From Gp13-AA77 sp035946575 (GTDB lineage Bacteria; Acidobacteriota; Terriglobia; UBA7540): DNA of 64,000 nucleotides. Of this stretch, positions 26,797-34,286 are shown one piece after another. Position numbers and translations under genes: made by a program. Location: NCBI GenBank assembly GCA_035946575.1, contig DASYZG010000024.1, forward strand, positions 62,001 through 126,000, written 5' to 3'. Positions within the stretch are counted from its first letter, which is position 1, and the number at the start of each line of letters is the position of its first letter. The notes under the pieces were generated by a model. That model searched no databases, had not been told where the DNA came from, and was given only the letters and a program-made list of their open reading frames with translations.

Positions 26797-28569
26797 TCAC
26801 TCGCGGGCGAGCTTCAAGCCCGGCTCAAGTCCCAGGCGCACGCGCCGGGCGGCATTGCGGGGCGGAAAGACCCCGAGGCGGAACAACTGGACCCACAACG
26901 CCAGGGCCAGCAGAAACGAAGCGGCCGCGGAAGTGGACCATACCCCGTAGGCGGTCTGCAGCACAACGTACCAGAGGATCCTCCAGCCGAGGTAAATCTC
27001 GCGGCCGAAAAAGTAGAGCAGAACCACCAGGGGCAACGCGCCCAGCAACAGCAAACACGCGTTCGCGGCTCGCGCCGCCCAACCCGCCGGCCGCTGGAGC
27101 AGCATGAACGAATAGGCAAGCGGGCCCAGGAAAAACCACATGGCGAACGGATTGAGATAGAGCGCCCAGACCACCAGCAGAAACATCCAGACGCAGAAGA
27201 CGCGCTTGGCTGTGGCAAAGCTCTGCGGCGCCGGCGGCAGGAACAAGCGCAGAATCCGCACCACGATATAACCCATCAGGAGGACGCCCAGAAGCGGCAC
27301 GACCACGTGCGTGGGAGCACGATAAAGAAAAGGATCTTTGGGCGTGGCGGGGTAGAACTCGTAGCGCGTCAATATGCCGGCATGCGTGAGGGCGTAGAGC
27401 GCCACCAGCATGGCCAGCAGCGGAATCAGGTACACGATCGGCCTGAGATAAGTGCCGAGCGGCCGGTCCAGGTGGTCGTCCTCATAATTCAGCACGCCCA
27501 GCACGCAGGCCAGCATGAAGGGAACCAGGGCCAGGGTCTGGAGCCACTCCACGGAATTCCGGTCCAGCCAGCGTCCGCCGGTCAGGCTCAAGTATTTCAC
27601 TTCGGGCGGGGGCGCGGGCTGCACCTTATCGAGCGTCGAGAGGGCCTGCTCCACGGTCGCTCCGACCATCTGGAAGGTGGCCGGCTGAAAATTCGCGAAG
27701 ACATCCTGAACGGTGTGGTAGCGGGCGCGCATCCCCATCTGGTCGGCAGAACTGGTCGAGAGATTGATTGCCGGAATGCCAACGCGCAACAGCGGCCCCT
27801 GGTCCTGCGCCGAGACCTCGACCGAACGTTCGATCCACTCCTGCAGCGGCAACGGCCCCTGGACCATCGCGCCTTGCAGAGCTCCCGACTGATGGATCAA
27901 TTCGCGCAGCCAGATCGGCGAATAACCTGCGCCCTGGCCCTCACAATCAATGGCAATCAGCGTGGGGCGGCCCTGAGTGAGGTAATCGATGGAGATCACG
28001 GCCAGAGTCTGGCGGGCGCGGAAGAATCCGCGCAGGTCGCGGGCCCCGATCATGCCCCACTCCTCCGCGTCGGTCGCGGCAAAGATCAGCTCGCGGTGGT
28101 GCGGCTGATGGCTCAACGCCTGTGCGAGTTCGAGCAGGGTCCCCACGCCCGACGCATTGTCTTCGGCGGCCTCATGCGACGTGAACTGGCTGTCATAGTG
28201 GGCGATCACCGCCACCGCTTCCCGCACCTCGCCGGGAAGCTCCGCCACCACGTTCTGCCCCTCGACTCGCTTGCCGGCCAGCCACATGTTAAACAGATCG
28301 CCCGAGACGCGATAGCCCATTTTCTGGAACCGGGCCTTCAGATATTCAGCGGCGCGTCCGGCGGCGGGAGTGCCGGTCACGCGGTCGGGATATTGCTCGG
28401 CGATGGTCCGGGTGTACTCGAGGGCGGCGGCAGGATCAAAGAGAGGGGTGATGCGTCGCTGGGGCAGAACGCGAGACTCATGCAAGCCGAAGGCGATCAT
28501 CAGCCCCATGAGCACCAGCATCAGCAGGCAACATCCCAGCACGATTGCTCTTTGTCTGGGCCGCAGCAT
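26797..28569 (-). CDS. M28-family zinc aminopeptidase with C-terminal membrane domain
   Basis: A 590-residue membrane-bound metallopeptidase. A signal anchor (about residues 8-28) leads to an extracytoplasmic M28 domain with zinc ligands in IAHYDSQ (about 123-129), AEDNASGVG (about 135-143) and the catalytic pair DAEEWG (about 166-171). After about residue 345 there are roughly seven hydrophobic helices (FMLACVLGVLNY, IPLLAMLVALYAL, VVPLLGVLLMGYIVV and others). Peptidase plus polytopic tail resembles the ER-type M28 peptidases and their bacterial relatives. It probably trims peptides at the cell surface. It ends 2 bp from the thiD-side gene boundary and shares that strand, so co-transcription is likely but unexplained. 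Confidence 0.88.
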   Translation of the reverse strand: MLRPRQRAIVLGCCLLMLVLMGLMIAFGLHESRVLPQRRITPLFDPAAALEYTRTIAEQYPDRVTGTPAAGRAAEYLKARFQKMGYRVSGDLFNMWLAGKRVEGQNVVAELPGEVREAVAVIAHYDSQFTSHEAAEDNASGVGTLLELAQALSHQPHHRELIFAATDAEEWGMIGARDLRGFFRARQTLAVISIDYLTQGRPTLIAIDCEGQGAGYSPIWLRELIHQSGALQGAMVQGPLPLQEWIERSVEVSAQDQGPLLRVGIPAINLSTSSADQMGMRARYHTVQDVFANFQPATFQMVGATVEQALSTLDKVQPAPPPEVKYLSLTGGRWLDRNSVEWLQTLALVPFMLACVLGVLNYEDDHLDRPLGTYLRPIVYLIPLLAMLVALYALTHAGILTRYEFYPATPKDPFLYRAPTHVVVPLLGVLLMGYIVVRILRLFLPPAPQSFATAKRVFCVWMFLLVVWALYLNPFAMWFFLGPLAYSFMLLQRPAGWAARAANACLLLLGALPLVVLLYFFGREIYLGWRILWYVVLQTAYGVWSTSAAASFLLALALWVQLFRLGVFPPRNAARRVRLGLEPGLKLARE

Positions 28570-28571
28570 GC

Positions 28572-29437
28572 CTACGGACTCACTTCCGGCAAGGCCAATC
28601 CGCCCGCGCGCGGAGTTTCCTGAGCGCGGAAGAAGTGATTCAGAGGAATCCTGCCCGGGCCAACGGAGTAGGCCTTTTTGATGGCCTCAGCGACGTAGGC
28701 TTTGGCGAGCACGACGGCGTCCGCGAGTTGGCGTCCGAGGGCCAGATTGGCCGTAACAGCCGACGAGAACGTACAGCCCGTGCCGTGGGTATTGTCAGGC
28801 TTGACGCGATCACCCGAAAAGGCCTCGAGCCGTTCGTCTTGAGCAAAAATGTCGATGGCCTTGTCAAGATGACCCCCGGTCACCACGACCGCGCGCGCAC
28901 CCATTTCGAGCAACCGGGCGGCCGCCGCCTTCATTTCCTCAACGTTCTCCACCTTCAGGCCGGTCAGGGTCGCGGCTTCAGCCAGGTTCGGCGTCACCAG
29001 GCTCACTTGCTTGAGCAGCCTCGATTTGAGGAACTCGGCGCCCGGTTCGTCGATCAGCGCTGTGCCGCTCGACGATTGCAGCACAGGGTCCAGGACGCAA
29101 GGCAGTTCCGGGTGCGCCTGCAGGAACTCGCTTACCGCACCCGCATTCGCCCGATTCGCCAGCATCCCGATCTTGACGGCACGCACCTGGCCGTCGGTCA
29201 TCAGAGACTGGATCGATTCGCGCAACACCCGGGCATCCACCGGACACACGGACTGCACGCCCTGGCTGTTCTGAACGGTAAGCGCGGTGATCGCCGCCAC
29301 GCCATAGCAGTTGTGCGCCGCAAAGGTCTTCAGATCGGCGGTAATGCCCGCGCCGCTCGAAGGATCAAATCCGGCGACGGTCAGTATTACAGGAACGCTG
29401 TTCGTAGGAGGGGTCGCGGCCGTGGCTCTCGCTCCAT
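28572..29437 (-). CDS. thiD: Hydroxymethylpyrimidine/phosphomethylpyrimidine kinase, N-terminus frameshifted
   Basis: Cytoplasmic thiamine-pathway kinase that phosphorylates HMP and then HMP-phosphate. It shows the ribokinase-fold pattern: VILTVAGFDPSSGAG, ADLKTF, KIGMLAN, DPVLQSSSG, VTPNLAEAA and the catalytic anion hole DNTHGTGCTFSSAV. The frame is open back through the substrate-binding VAGFDPSSGAG but has no ATG, GTG or TTG before the stop upstream; the first start codon in frame is GTG 29300, inside the protein. The ATG at 29437 lies in another frame, and adding one base to the four-G run 29410-29413 joins it, giving a normal start (MEREPRPRP then PTNSVPV). I place the true start there. 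It lies 2 bp from the M28 gene; no other thiamine genes are in view. Confidence 0.85.
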
Positions 29438-29529
29438 GATGCGGGCTAGCATACCGTAACTGCGATTATAGGGTCGGCTCAGCGGCTGTCAACAGAGAAT
29501 TGAGCGACAATCGAGCGGTAACACTCCTG

Positions 29530-29814
29530 TCACGCAGCGTGGCTGCGGTACTTCTCCAGGCAAGCCTCCGAGCAGAAGTGCAGCGTGTGTCCTTGTTCCT
29601 TCAGGCGATGCGAGAGTTCGGTGGATACGAACATTCCGCATTCGGGGTCGCGGACCATCTGGCCCCCGGTGACGCCGGGTTGTGGCCCGTTTGCCGAGGT
29701 GCGAGCCTTCGCCGCCATCCGGGGCGCAAGGAAACTGCGCAGCGCGCCGTACAGCATGCGCAGCATTATCAGCGCAAAAAGCGCATCCAAGAGATAACCG
29801 AGGAATTCTCCCAT
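29530..29814 (-). CDS. Small YHS/TRASH-like metal-binding membrane protein
   Basis: A 94-residue protein. The N-terminus (about residues 1-30, LGYLLDALFALIMLRMLYG) is a membrane helix. The C-terminus (about 53-92) has a RDPECGMFVS segment and a CSEACLEKY segment, giving Cys in RDPxCG plus CxxxC. This is the pattern of YHS/TRASH-type domains, which bind iron, copper or zinc. A role in metal sensing or delivery at the membrane is possible but unproven. It lies 51 bp downstream of the TPR gene on the same strand, and the two may share a transcript. Confidence 0.75.
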   Translation of the reverse strand: MGEFLGYLLDALFALIMLRMLYGALRSFLAPRMAAKARTSANGPQPGVTGGQMVRDPECGMFVSTELSHRLKEQGHTLHFCSEACLEKYRSHAA

Positions 29815-29865
29815 AATAGTAAAGACGGCGTGCCGGGCCCGCCGGATGCCCGCTCAAGGTTGCGG

Positions 29866-30543
29866 CTATGGCGTGGTGGCGCGCGCCTCGTCGTCGAGTG
29901 TCTTCTTCAACTCGCCCAATTTGGGATACTGGGGGTTCAGCCGGTAGAGCGCATCGTACGCCTTCTGTGCGGCCTTGAAGTCGTGCTTGCCCTCCATGTT
30001 CACGACGATGATGTTGAAGAGCGTGGGTTGATGCCCAGGCTGCACACTCAACGAATGCCGGAACTGCCGCAAGGCGTCATCGGACCGTCCGACGTTGAAG
30101 TAGCAGGTGCCGAGGTCCGTGCTGGCATCGACGTTTCGGGGATCGAGCGCCACGGCTTTCTCATACCACCTGATCGCTCCCTCGAAATTGCCCTGATCGT
30201 AAAGGAAATTGGCCAGTTTCAGCGGTGGAGCAGGATCCTGCGGACGGGATGCGATCTCCCGTTCCATGGCCTGTACTTGCGGGCCGGTGTCGACGGGCGG
30301 ATGTCCGGGCGGCAAGGCGCCGGCGGGCGCCGGCGCGCTCGCGGGGCTCTGATTTTGAGCAGCGGTGACATTGGGCTGCGTGTCCACCCCGGCCGGCCTG
30401 GTCTGCGACTTGAAGACGTAGCCGGCGACGAATCCGACGCAGAGAAAAACCAGGGCTGTAATCAGATTGCTGGTAAGCGAGGGATCGATCCGCGCCGGCG
30501 CGGGGGACACCGGAGGCCGACTCTCCTTCTTCACGGGCTTCAC
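29866..30543 (-). CDS. Membrane-anchored TPR protein
   Basis: A 225-residue protein with a short basic, proline-rich cytoplasmic start, one membrane span (LITALVFLCVGFVAGYVF, about residues 28-45), a Pro/Ala-rich linker (about 55-88) and three TPR-like repeats (about 95-215: LANFLYDQGNFEGAIRWYEK, DLGTCYFNVGRSDDALRQF, and a degenerate third). TPRs bind partner proteins, so this is likely an extracytoplasmic scaffold. The best-known analogues are cytochrome c maturation (CcmH/CycH-like) and outer-membrane assembly factors, but neither is indicated by neighbours. The ATG at 30543 lies upstream of the metal-binding protein gene. Confidence 0.8.
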   Translation of the reverse strand: MKPVKKESRPPVSPAPARIDPSLTSNLITALVFLCVGFVAGYVFKSQTRPAGVDTQPNVTAAQNQSPASAPAPAGALPPGHPPVDTGPQVQAMEREIASRPQDPAPPLKLANFLYDQGNFEGAIRWYEKAVALDPRNVDASTDLGTCYFNVGRSDDALRQFRHSLSVQPGHQPTLFNIIVVNMEGKHDFKAAQKAYDALYRLNPQYPKLGELKKTLDDEARATTP

Positions 30544-31145
30544 TGCAGGGATAACTCCTTCCTAACGAGTCTATCGCCCGCGCCGCCGGACGGTCAAGTC
30601 ATCGCGTCCCAAGTTTCCCTGGCGGCGGAAGTGAGGCATGGGTTGCCCGTGCAGTTGACGCTGGAGGCCGGGCGTGGGGATGCTCCTGCGGGCTAGCTGC
30701 CTTTCCCTTCACCACTAAGGTTATACCGTGTGAGTCGACGAAGCAAGGACGGCAAAACAGGTCGAAATTGGCTTCGCTTTTGAGCAATTTGTAGAACGCC
30801 CCGTTGATTCGACGGGACTTGTTGGCTTCGTTTTGCAAAATTTTAGGATCTTTTTTTCGCGCCCTACCGCTGTTAGACCGCAGCCTAGAGCCGACTCGTC
30901 TAGCCCAAACTCCGCGCCAAGAGCGCCCTCAACACCCCACGAACTTGAAAGGGTATTCATCTGTTAATACAAATAGCACAAATTCCAGCCTGAGTCAAAC
31001 GCCACGGATACGTGAACGCAGTGACGGGTTCCTGGATTATCCTAGAGCTTAGCCTCAGAACGGCACCGCAGACGCCTGCACTGCGCAGCGCGCGATGCTT
31101 CAGCATCTCAGGCCAACATCAGCACAAACATCAGAGGAGGAATTC
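30544..31145. other. 602-bp intergenic region before malate dehydrogenase
   Basis: I see no convincing gene. The stretch 30725-30850 translates on the minus strand to short runs such as FCKTKPTSPVEST and LQNEANKSRRING, which are spurious repetitive peptides seen in many genomes of this kind, not a gene. The region is richer in A and T than its neighbours and has no clear promoter. AGAGGAGGAATTC at about 31132-31144 is a strong ribosome site for mdh. Confidence 0.5.
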
Positions 31146-32072
31146 ATGCGCAGAAAAGTGACGGTCGTGGGTGCCGGCAATGTAGGCGCGACAACCGCTC
31201 ATCGGCTGGCCGACAAGCAGCTCGCCGACGTGGTTCTGATCGACATTCTGGAAGGCGTACCCCAGGGGAAAGGCCTTGATCTGCTCGAGTCCGGGCCCAT
31301 CGAGGGCTACGACGTCCGCGTAAAAGGAACCAACGATTACGCGGATACCGCCAATTCCGACGTGGTGGTGATGACGGCGGGCTTCCCGCGCAAGCCGGGC
31401 ATGAGCCGCGACGATCTGCTGAAAGCCAACTACGACGTGGTGAAGACGGCCATCGAGAAAGTGGCCCAATCCTCGCCGGAAGCGATCCTGATCGTGGTCA
31501 CCAATCCGCTCGACGCCATGGCGCAGGCGGCGTATCGCGTGAGCGGATTCTCAAAAAACCGCGTGATCGGCATGGCCGGCGTGCTCGACACGGCCCGCTA
31601 TCGCACCTTCATTGCCGAGGCGCTCGACGTTTCGGTGCAGAATGTGCAGGGCTTCGTGCTCGGCGGTCATGGCGACACCATGGTGCCGGTGCCGCGCTAT
31701 ACGACCGTTGCAGGCATTCCCGTAACGGAGCTTCTGCCCAAAGACAAGCTCGACGCCATCATCAAGCGTACAGCCGGCGGCGGCGCTGAAATCGTCAGCC
31801 TGCTCAAGACCGGCAGCGCTTACTACGCCCCTTCGGCAGCAGCCGTGGAGATGGTGGAAGCGATTTTCAACGACCGCAAAAAGATCCTGCCCTGCGCCGC
31901 GTATCTCGAAGGCGAATATGGCATCAGCGGACTGTTCGTCGGGGTGCCGGTGAAGCTGGGCGCGCGCGGCATCGAGCAGGTCATCGAGATCAAGCTGACG
32001 CCGGAGGAGCAGGCGGCGCTCAGGAAGTCGGCGGATGCAGTGAAGGAATTGGTGGGCGTGATCGGCGTGTAG
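31146..32072 (+). CDS. mdh: Malate dehydrogenase (LDH-like type)
   Basis: A 308-residue NAD-dependent enzyme of the TCA cycle, interconverting malate and oxaloacetate in the cytoplasm. The Rossmann motif GAGNVG is at residues 9-14. The mobile loop carries the substrate arginine that marks malate rather than lactate specificity, in GFPRKPGMSRDDLL. NPLDAM, GVLDTARYR and the catalytic histidine in GGHGDTMVP are all present. The frame extends to 31095, but I choose the ATG at 31146 because GAGGAGG is 5 nt upstream and the protein then starts MRRKVTVVGAGNVG. It is a single gene with no TCA neighbours. Confidence 0.97.
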   Translation: MRRKVTVVGAGNVGATTAHRLADKQLADVVLIDILEGVPQGKGLDLLESGPIEGYDVRVKGTNDYADTANSDVVVMTAGFPRKPGMSRDDLLKANYDVVKTAIEKVAQSSPEAILIVVTNPLDAMAQAAYRVSGFSKNRVIGMAGVLDTARYRTFIAEALDVSVQNVQGFVLGGHGDTMVPVPRYTTVAGIPVTELLPKDKLDAIIKRTAGGGAEIVSLLKTGSAYYAPSAAAVEMVEAIFNDRKKILPCAAYLEGEYGISGLFVGVPVKLGARGIEQVIEIKLTPEEQAALRKSADAVKELVGVIGV

Positions 32073-32159
32073 CCAGAGCCGGATCTCTCGTGAACCCATG
32101 AGAGCCTGCTGGGCTCTGGCCGCCCAGGTAGGCCATGGAAACGCCGCGTTGACCCGAGA

Positions 32160-32244
32160 TCTTGCCGCAACGATTCGTCACCCTCTTCATCAGCACCAGC
32201 TTCAGCGGGCGGTCGGAGCGAGCCAGGTCGAAGCCGACGGGCAC
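32160..32244 (-). pseudogene. Relic of a cyclophilin C-terminus
   Basis: The minus strand here reads VGFDLARSDRPLKLVLMKRV, closely matching the C-terminus VGRDRSDRPLKPVVMKSV of the complete cyclophilin 600 bp upstream on the same strand. No start, no catalytic core and no open frame of useful length accompany it. I read it as the leftover end of a duplicated cyclophilin gene, separated from its parent by the toxin-antitoxin pair. Confidence 0.45.
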
Positions 32245-32271
32245 GCCCGAGCAAAGTCAGGCCCGAATTGC

Positions 32272-32517
32272 TCAAGCCGTTTTCCGCTTAGGCAAAACCC
32301 GCCGGTGGCGCCGAACAACAGGAGCAAGAGCGCGTAAGGCGTCGTTGACAGCAGCGCCGTCCGGAAAGACGTCCAACACTTCAGGATCAATCACTGCAAT
32401 GTTGGTACCTTCGGCGGACCGCTTTGCTGTTGCGCCTCGAACGGCGTTCGAGAAGTCGTACTCGGCCCGCATCGTATCCCTGTCGCTTTCCGAATGAAGC
32501 CTAGCTTTCTTTCTCAT
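32272..32517 (-). CDS. Antitoxin-like partner of the BrnT protein
   Basis: An 81-residue basic protein with the core MRAEYDFSNAVRG (about 16-28), VIDPEVLDVFPDGAAVN and a C-terminal RALAPVVRRHR. This pattern is typical of small antitoxins encoded directly after BrnT toxins and differs from classical BrnA, which has a ribbon-helix-helix. Its start overlaps the toxin's 3' end by 17 bp, so the two are translationally coupled. Such an antitoxin would bind and block the toxin, and often represses the operon. The antitoxin function is inferred from position and core motif. Confidence 0.75.
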   Translation of the reverse strand: MRKKARLHSESDRDTMRAEYDFSNAVRGATAKRSAEGTNIAVIDPEVLDVFPDGAAVNDALRALAPVVRRHRRVLPKRKTA

Positions 32518-32782
32518 CCAATATTCGCTCCCTTGGCGTGGCTTGCCTCGCCGAAATCAGGCGCGTGCGCGGGAACCGCTCTACAAACGCCACCGCCAAG
32601 AGCCTGCGGCGACCAGAGTGTCGCAGCACGAGATACCTCTCCTCATCGAGAGAGTGATCTGGATCCGGCATCAGGAGAGACAGTGGATCTCCAAACACCG
32701 TGCTCGCCTCCTCAAAGGCGACGCCGTGTTTACGAAGGTTGGACTGAGCCTTCTTTGGATCCCACTCAAATCTGTAGCCCAC
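32501..32782 (-). CDS. BrnT-family RNase toxin
   Basis: A 93-residue protein with the BrnT pattern: FEWDPKKAQSNLRKHGVAFEEA (about 5-26), then FGDPL, DEERYLVLRHSGRRRLLAVAFVER, and RLISARQATPRER (about 74-86). BrnT is a RelE-fold ribonuclease that halts translation when not bound by its antitoxin. It is the first gene of a two-gene unit whose partner starts inside its last codons. The unit lies between a cyclophilin gene and a cyclophilin relic on the same strand, so it may have entered by insertion next to a duplicated gene. Confidence 0.88.
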   Translation of the reverse strand: MGYRFEWDPKKAQSNLRKHGVAFEEASTVFGDPLSLLMPDPDHSLDEERYLVLRHSGRRRLLAVAFVERFPRTRLISARQATPRERILDEKES

Positions 32783-32808
32783 GCCGACGCCTCGTAACTA
32801 CCTTCCGC

Positions 32809-33336
32809 CTATCTGACTTCCTCGATCTTTACGCTCTTCATGACCACCGGCTTCAGCGGACGATCTGACCGGTCGCGCCCCACGCCGGAGATCTTGTCCA
32901 CCACGTTCATGCCTTCGACGACTTCGCCGAAGATGGTGTGCTTGTGATTCAGCCACGGCGTGGCCGCGGTGGTGACGAAGAACTGGCTGCCGTTGGTATT
33001 CGGACCGGCATTGGCCATGGCGAGCTTGCCCGGCTTGTCGAACACGCGATCTTTGCCGCATTCATCTTCGAACTTGTATCCGGGTCCGCCGCGTCCCGTG
33101 CCTTCCGGGCAGCCGCCCTGGATCATGAAGTTGGGAATGACACGGTGAAAGACCAGCCCGTCGTAGAAGTTTCCCTTCGTCATCTTGCCACCGGAGCCGG
33201 CGTAGTCCCTGGTTCCGGAGGCGAGCCCGACGAAGTTCGCCACCGTCTTCGGCGCCTGCTCCGGGAAGAGCCGGCAGGTGAAAGTGCCCTCGCTGGTTTC
33301 AATTCTGGCGTACAGTCCAGGTTTCAAATCGATCAT
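32809..33336 (-). CDS. Cytoplasmic cyclophilin-type peptidyl-prolyl isomerase
   Basis: A 175-residue single-domain cyclophilin without a signal peptide. It catalyses cis-trans isomerisation of proline bonds during folding. Family motifs: FYDGLVFHRVIPNFMIQGG with the catalytic arginine of FHR (about residues 57-75), LAMANAGPNTNGSQFFVT (about 104-121), and HTIFGEVVEGMNVVD. Length is close to the bacterial PpiA/PpiB size. The start is the ATG at 33336, giving MIDLKPGLYARIETSEG. It is followed by the exported cyclophilin gene upstream on the same strand, so the cell makes one for each compartment. Confidence 0.95.
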   Translation of the reverse strand: MIDLKPGLYARIETSEGTFTCRLFPEQAPKTVANFVGLASGTRDYAGSGGKMTKGNFYDGLVFHRVIPNFMIQGGCPEGTGRGGPGYKFEDECGKDRVFDKPGKLAMANAGPNTNGSQFFVTTAATPWLNHKHTIFGEVVEGMNVVDKISGVGRDRSDRPLKPVVMKSVKIEEVR

Positions 33337-33458
33337 GAGTCCTCTCTCGGTAGATGTATTTGCATTGTGCCAGGAGACTCACCACAGCGGGCACAGAGCG
33401 CGCCGAGTGCTCAGCTCCGGGTTCTTTCTGACCTCTGTCGTGAGACGCACTCCGGCGC

Positions 33459-34271
33459 CTACTTTGGTGCCGTCGTCGACTTGTGACTCGCGGTTGCCGG
33501 CTTGTGGGTAGCCGTCGCGGTCTTCGCTCGGGCAGCGGGCGCCGGCGATTCGATCACGGCCGTTTTGATGCTGTCGAGATCGGGAAAATTCTTTTTCAGA
33601 AAGGCGTCGCCCTGCTGCGCGATCTGGTCCTGCAACTGGGTGATCTGCTCGCCGTATCCGCTGTAGAGCTTGTCGACCACGTCCATGCCTTCCACAACCT
33701 TGCCGAAGGGCGCGAAGCCCTGGGCGTCGAGCCCGGCGTTGCGGTCGTTCAGGTTGATGAACACCTGAGTGCTGCGCGAGTCGGGGGCGCCGGTCTTGGC
33801 ATAGGTGATATAGCCGCGTAAATTGCTCTGCACGACCGGATCATCCTTGATGTTGGCATTGCTCCAGGCGGCGGCGATCCTGGGATTGCCGCTGATTCCG
33901 AATTGCACCACGAAATCCGGCACCACCCGGAAGAACTCGACGTCAGTGAAGAACCCATTCTTTACCAGGTTGTAGAAGCGATCGGCGCCGATCGGGGCCC
34001 AGGCGCGCGTCACTTCAATGACGAAATCGCCCTTGGTCGTGGTGAATTTCACTTTGTAGCTGTCCGGAGCCTTCTGGTTCAAGCTCGCCGGATTCAGCAG
34101 CGAACGGTGGACGGTTGTCCCGTGTGTAGCCGCATGGTGCGTCGTCGCATGGTGCGTGGTTGACGTTGATTTCTTCGTTGTGCCCGACTGCGTCTGAGCC
34201 TGCCCGGCTCCGGCGAGCAACAGCCCGGCCAGCGCAGCGAGGCCCAGCGCGCCCCCTGAAATTCTCTTCAT
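33459..34271 (-). CDS. Exported cyclophilin-type peptidyl-prolyl isomerase with His/Thr-rich linker
   Basis: A 270-residue protein. The signal peptide (about residues 1-25, ending AGQAQ) is followed by a low-complexity Thr/His segment (about 32-56, with HHATTHHAATHG), then a cyclophilin domain (about 70-225): FFRVVPDFVVQFG, STQVFINLNDRN and FGKVVEGMDVVDKLYSGYG. The usual FHR is FFR here and GSQFF is STQVF, a pattern seen in secreted acidobacterial cyclophilins. The tail is Ala/Thr/Lys-rich. It acts in the periplasm on proteins exported by Sec. The histidine cluster could bind zinc, nickel or copper, as in SlyD-like proteins, which is inference. Confidence 0.9.
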   Translation of the reverse strand: MKRISGGALGLAALAGLLLAGAGQAQTQSGTTKKSTSTTHHATTHHAATHGTTVHRSLLNPASLNQKAPDSYKVKFTTTKGDFVIEVTRAWAPIGADRFYNLVKNGFFTDVEFFRVVPDFVVQFGISGNPRIAAAWSNANIKDDPVVQSNLRGYITYAKTGAPDSRSTQVFINLNDRNAGLDAQGFAPFGKVVEGMDVVDKLYSGYGEQITQLQDQIAQQGDAFLKKNFPDLDSIKTAVIESPAPAARAKTATATHKPATASHKSTTAPK

Positions 34272-34286
34272 CTTGCCCTCCCCAAC

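Noticed and set aside
30599..30960. Minus-strand frames with FCKTKP- and LQNEANKS-like peptides
   Set aside because: These are recurrent spurious translations of an intergenic repeat; no start, domain or codon signature supports a gene.
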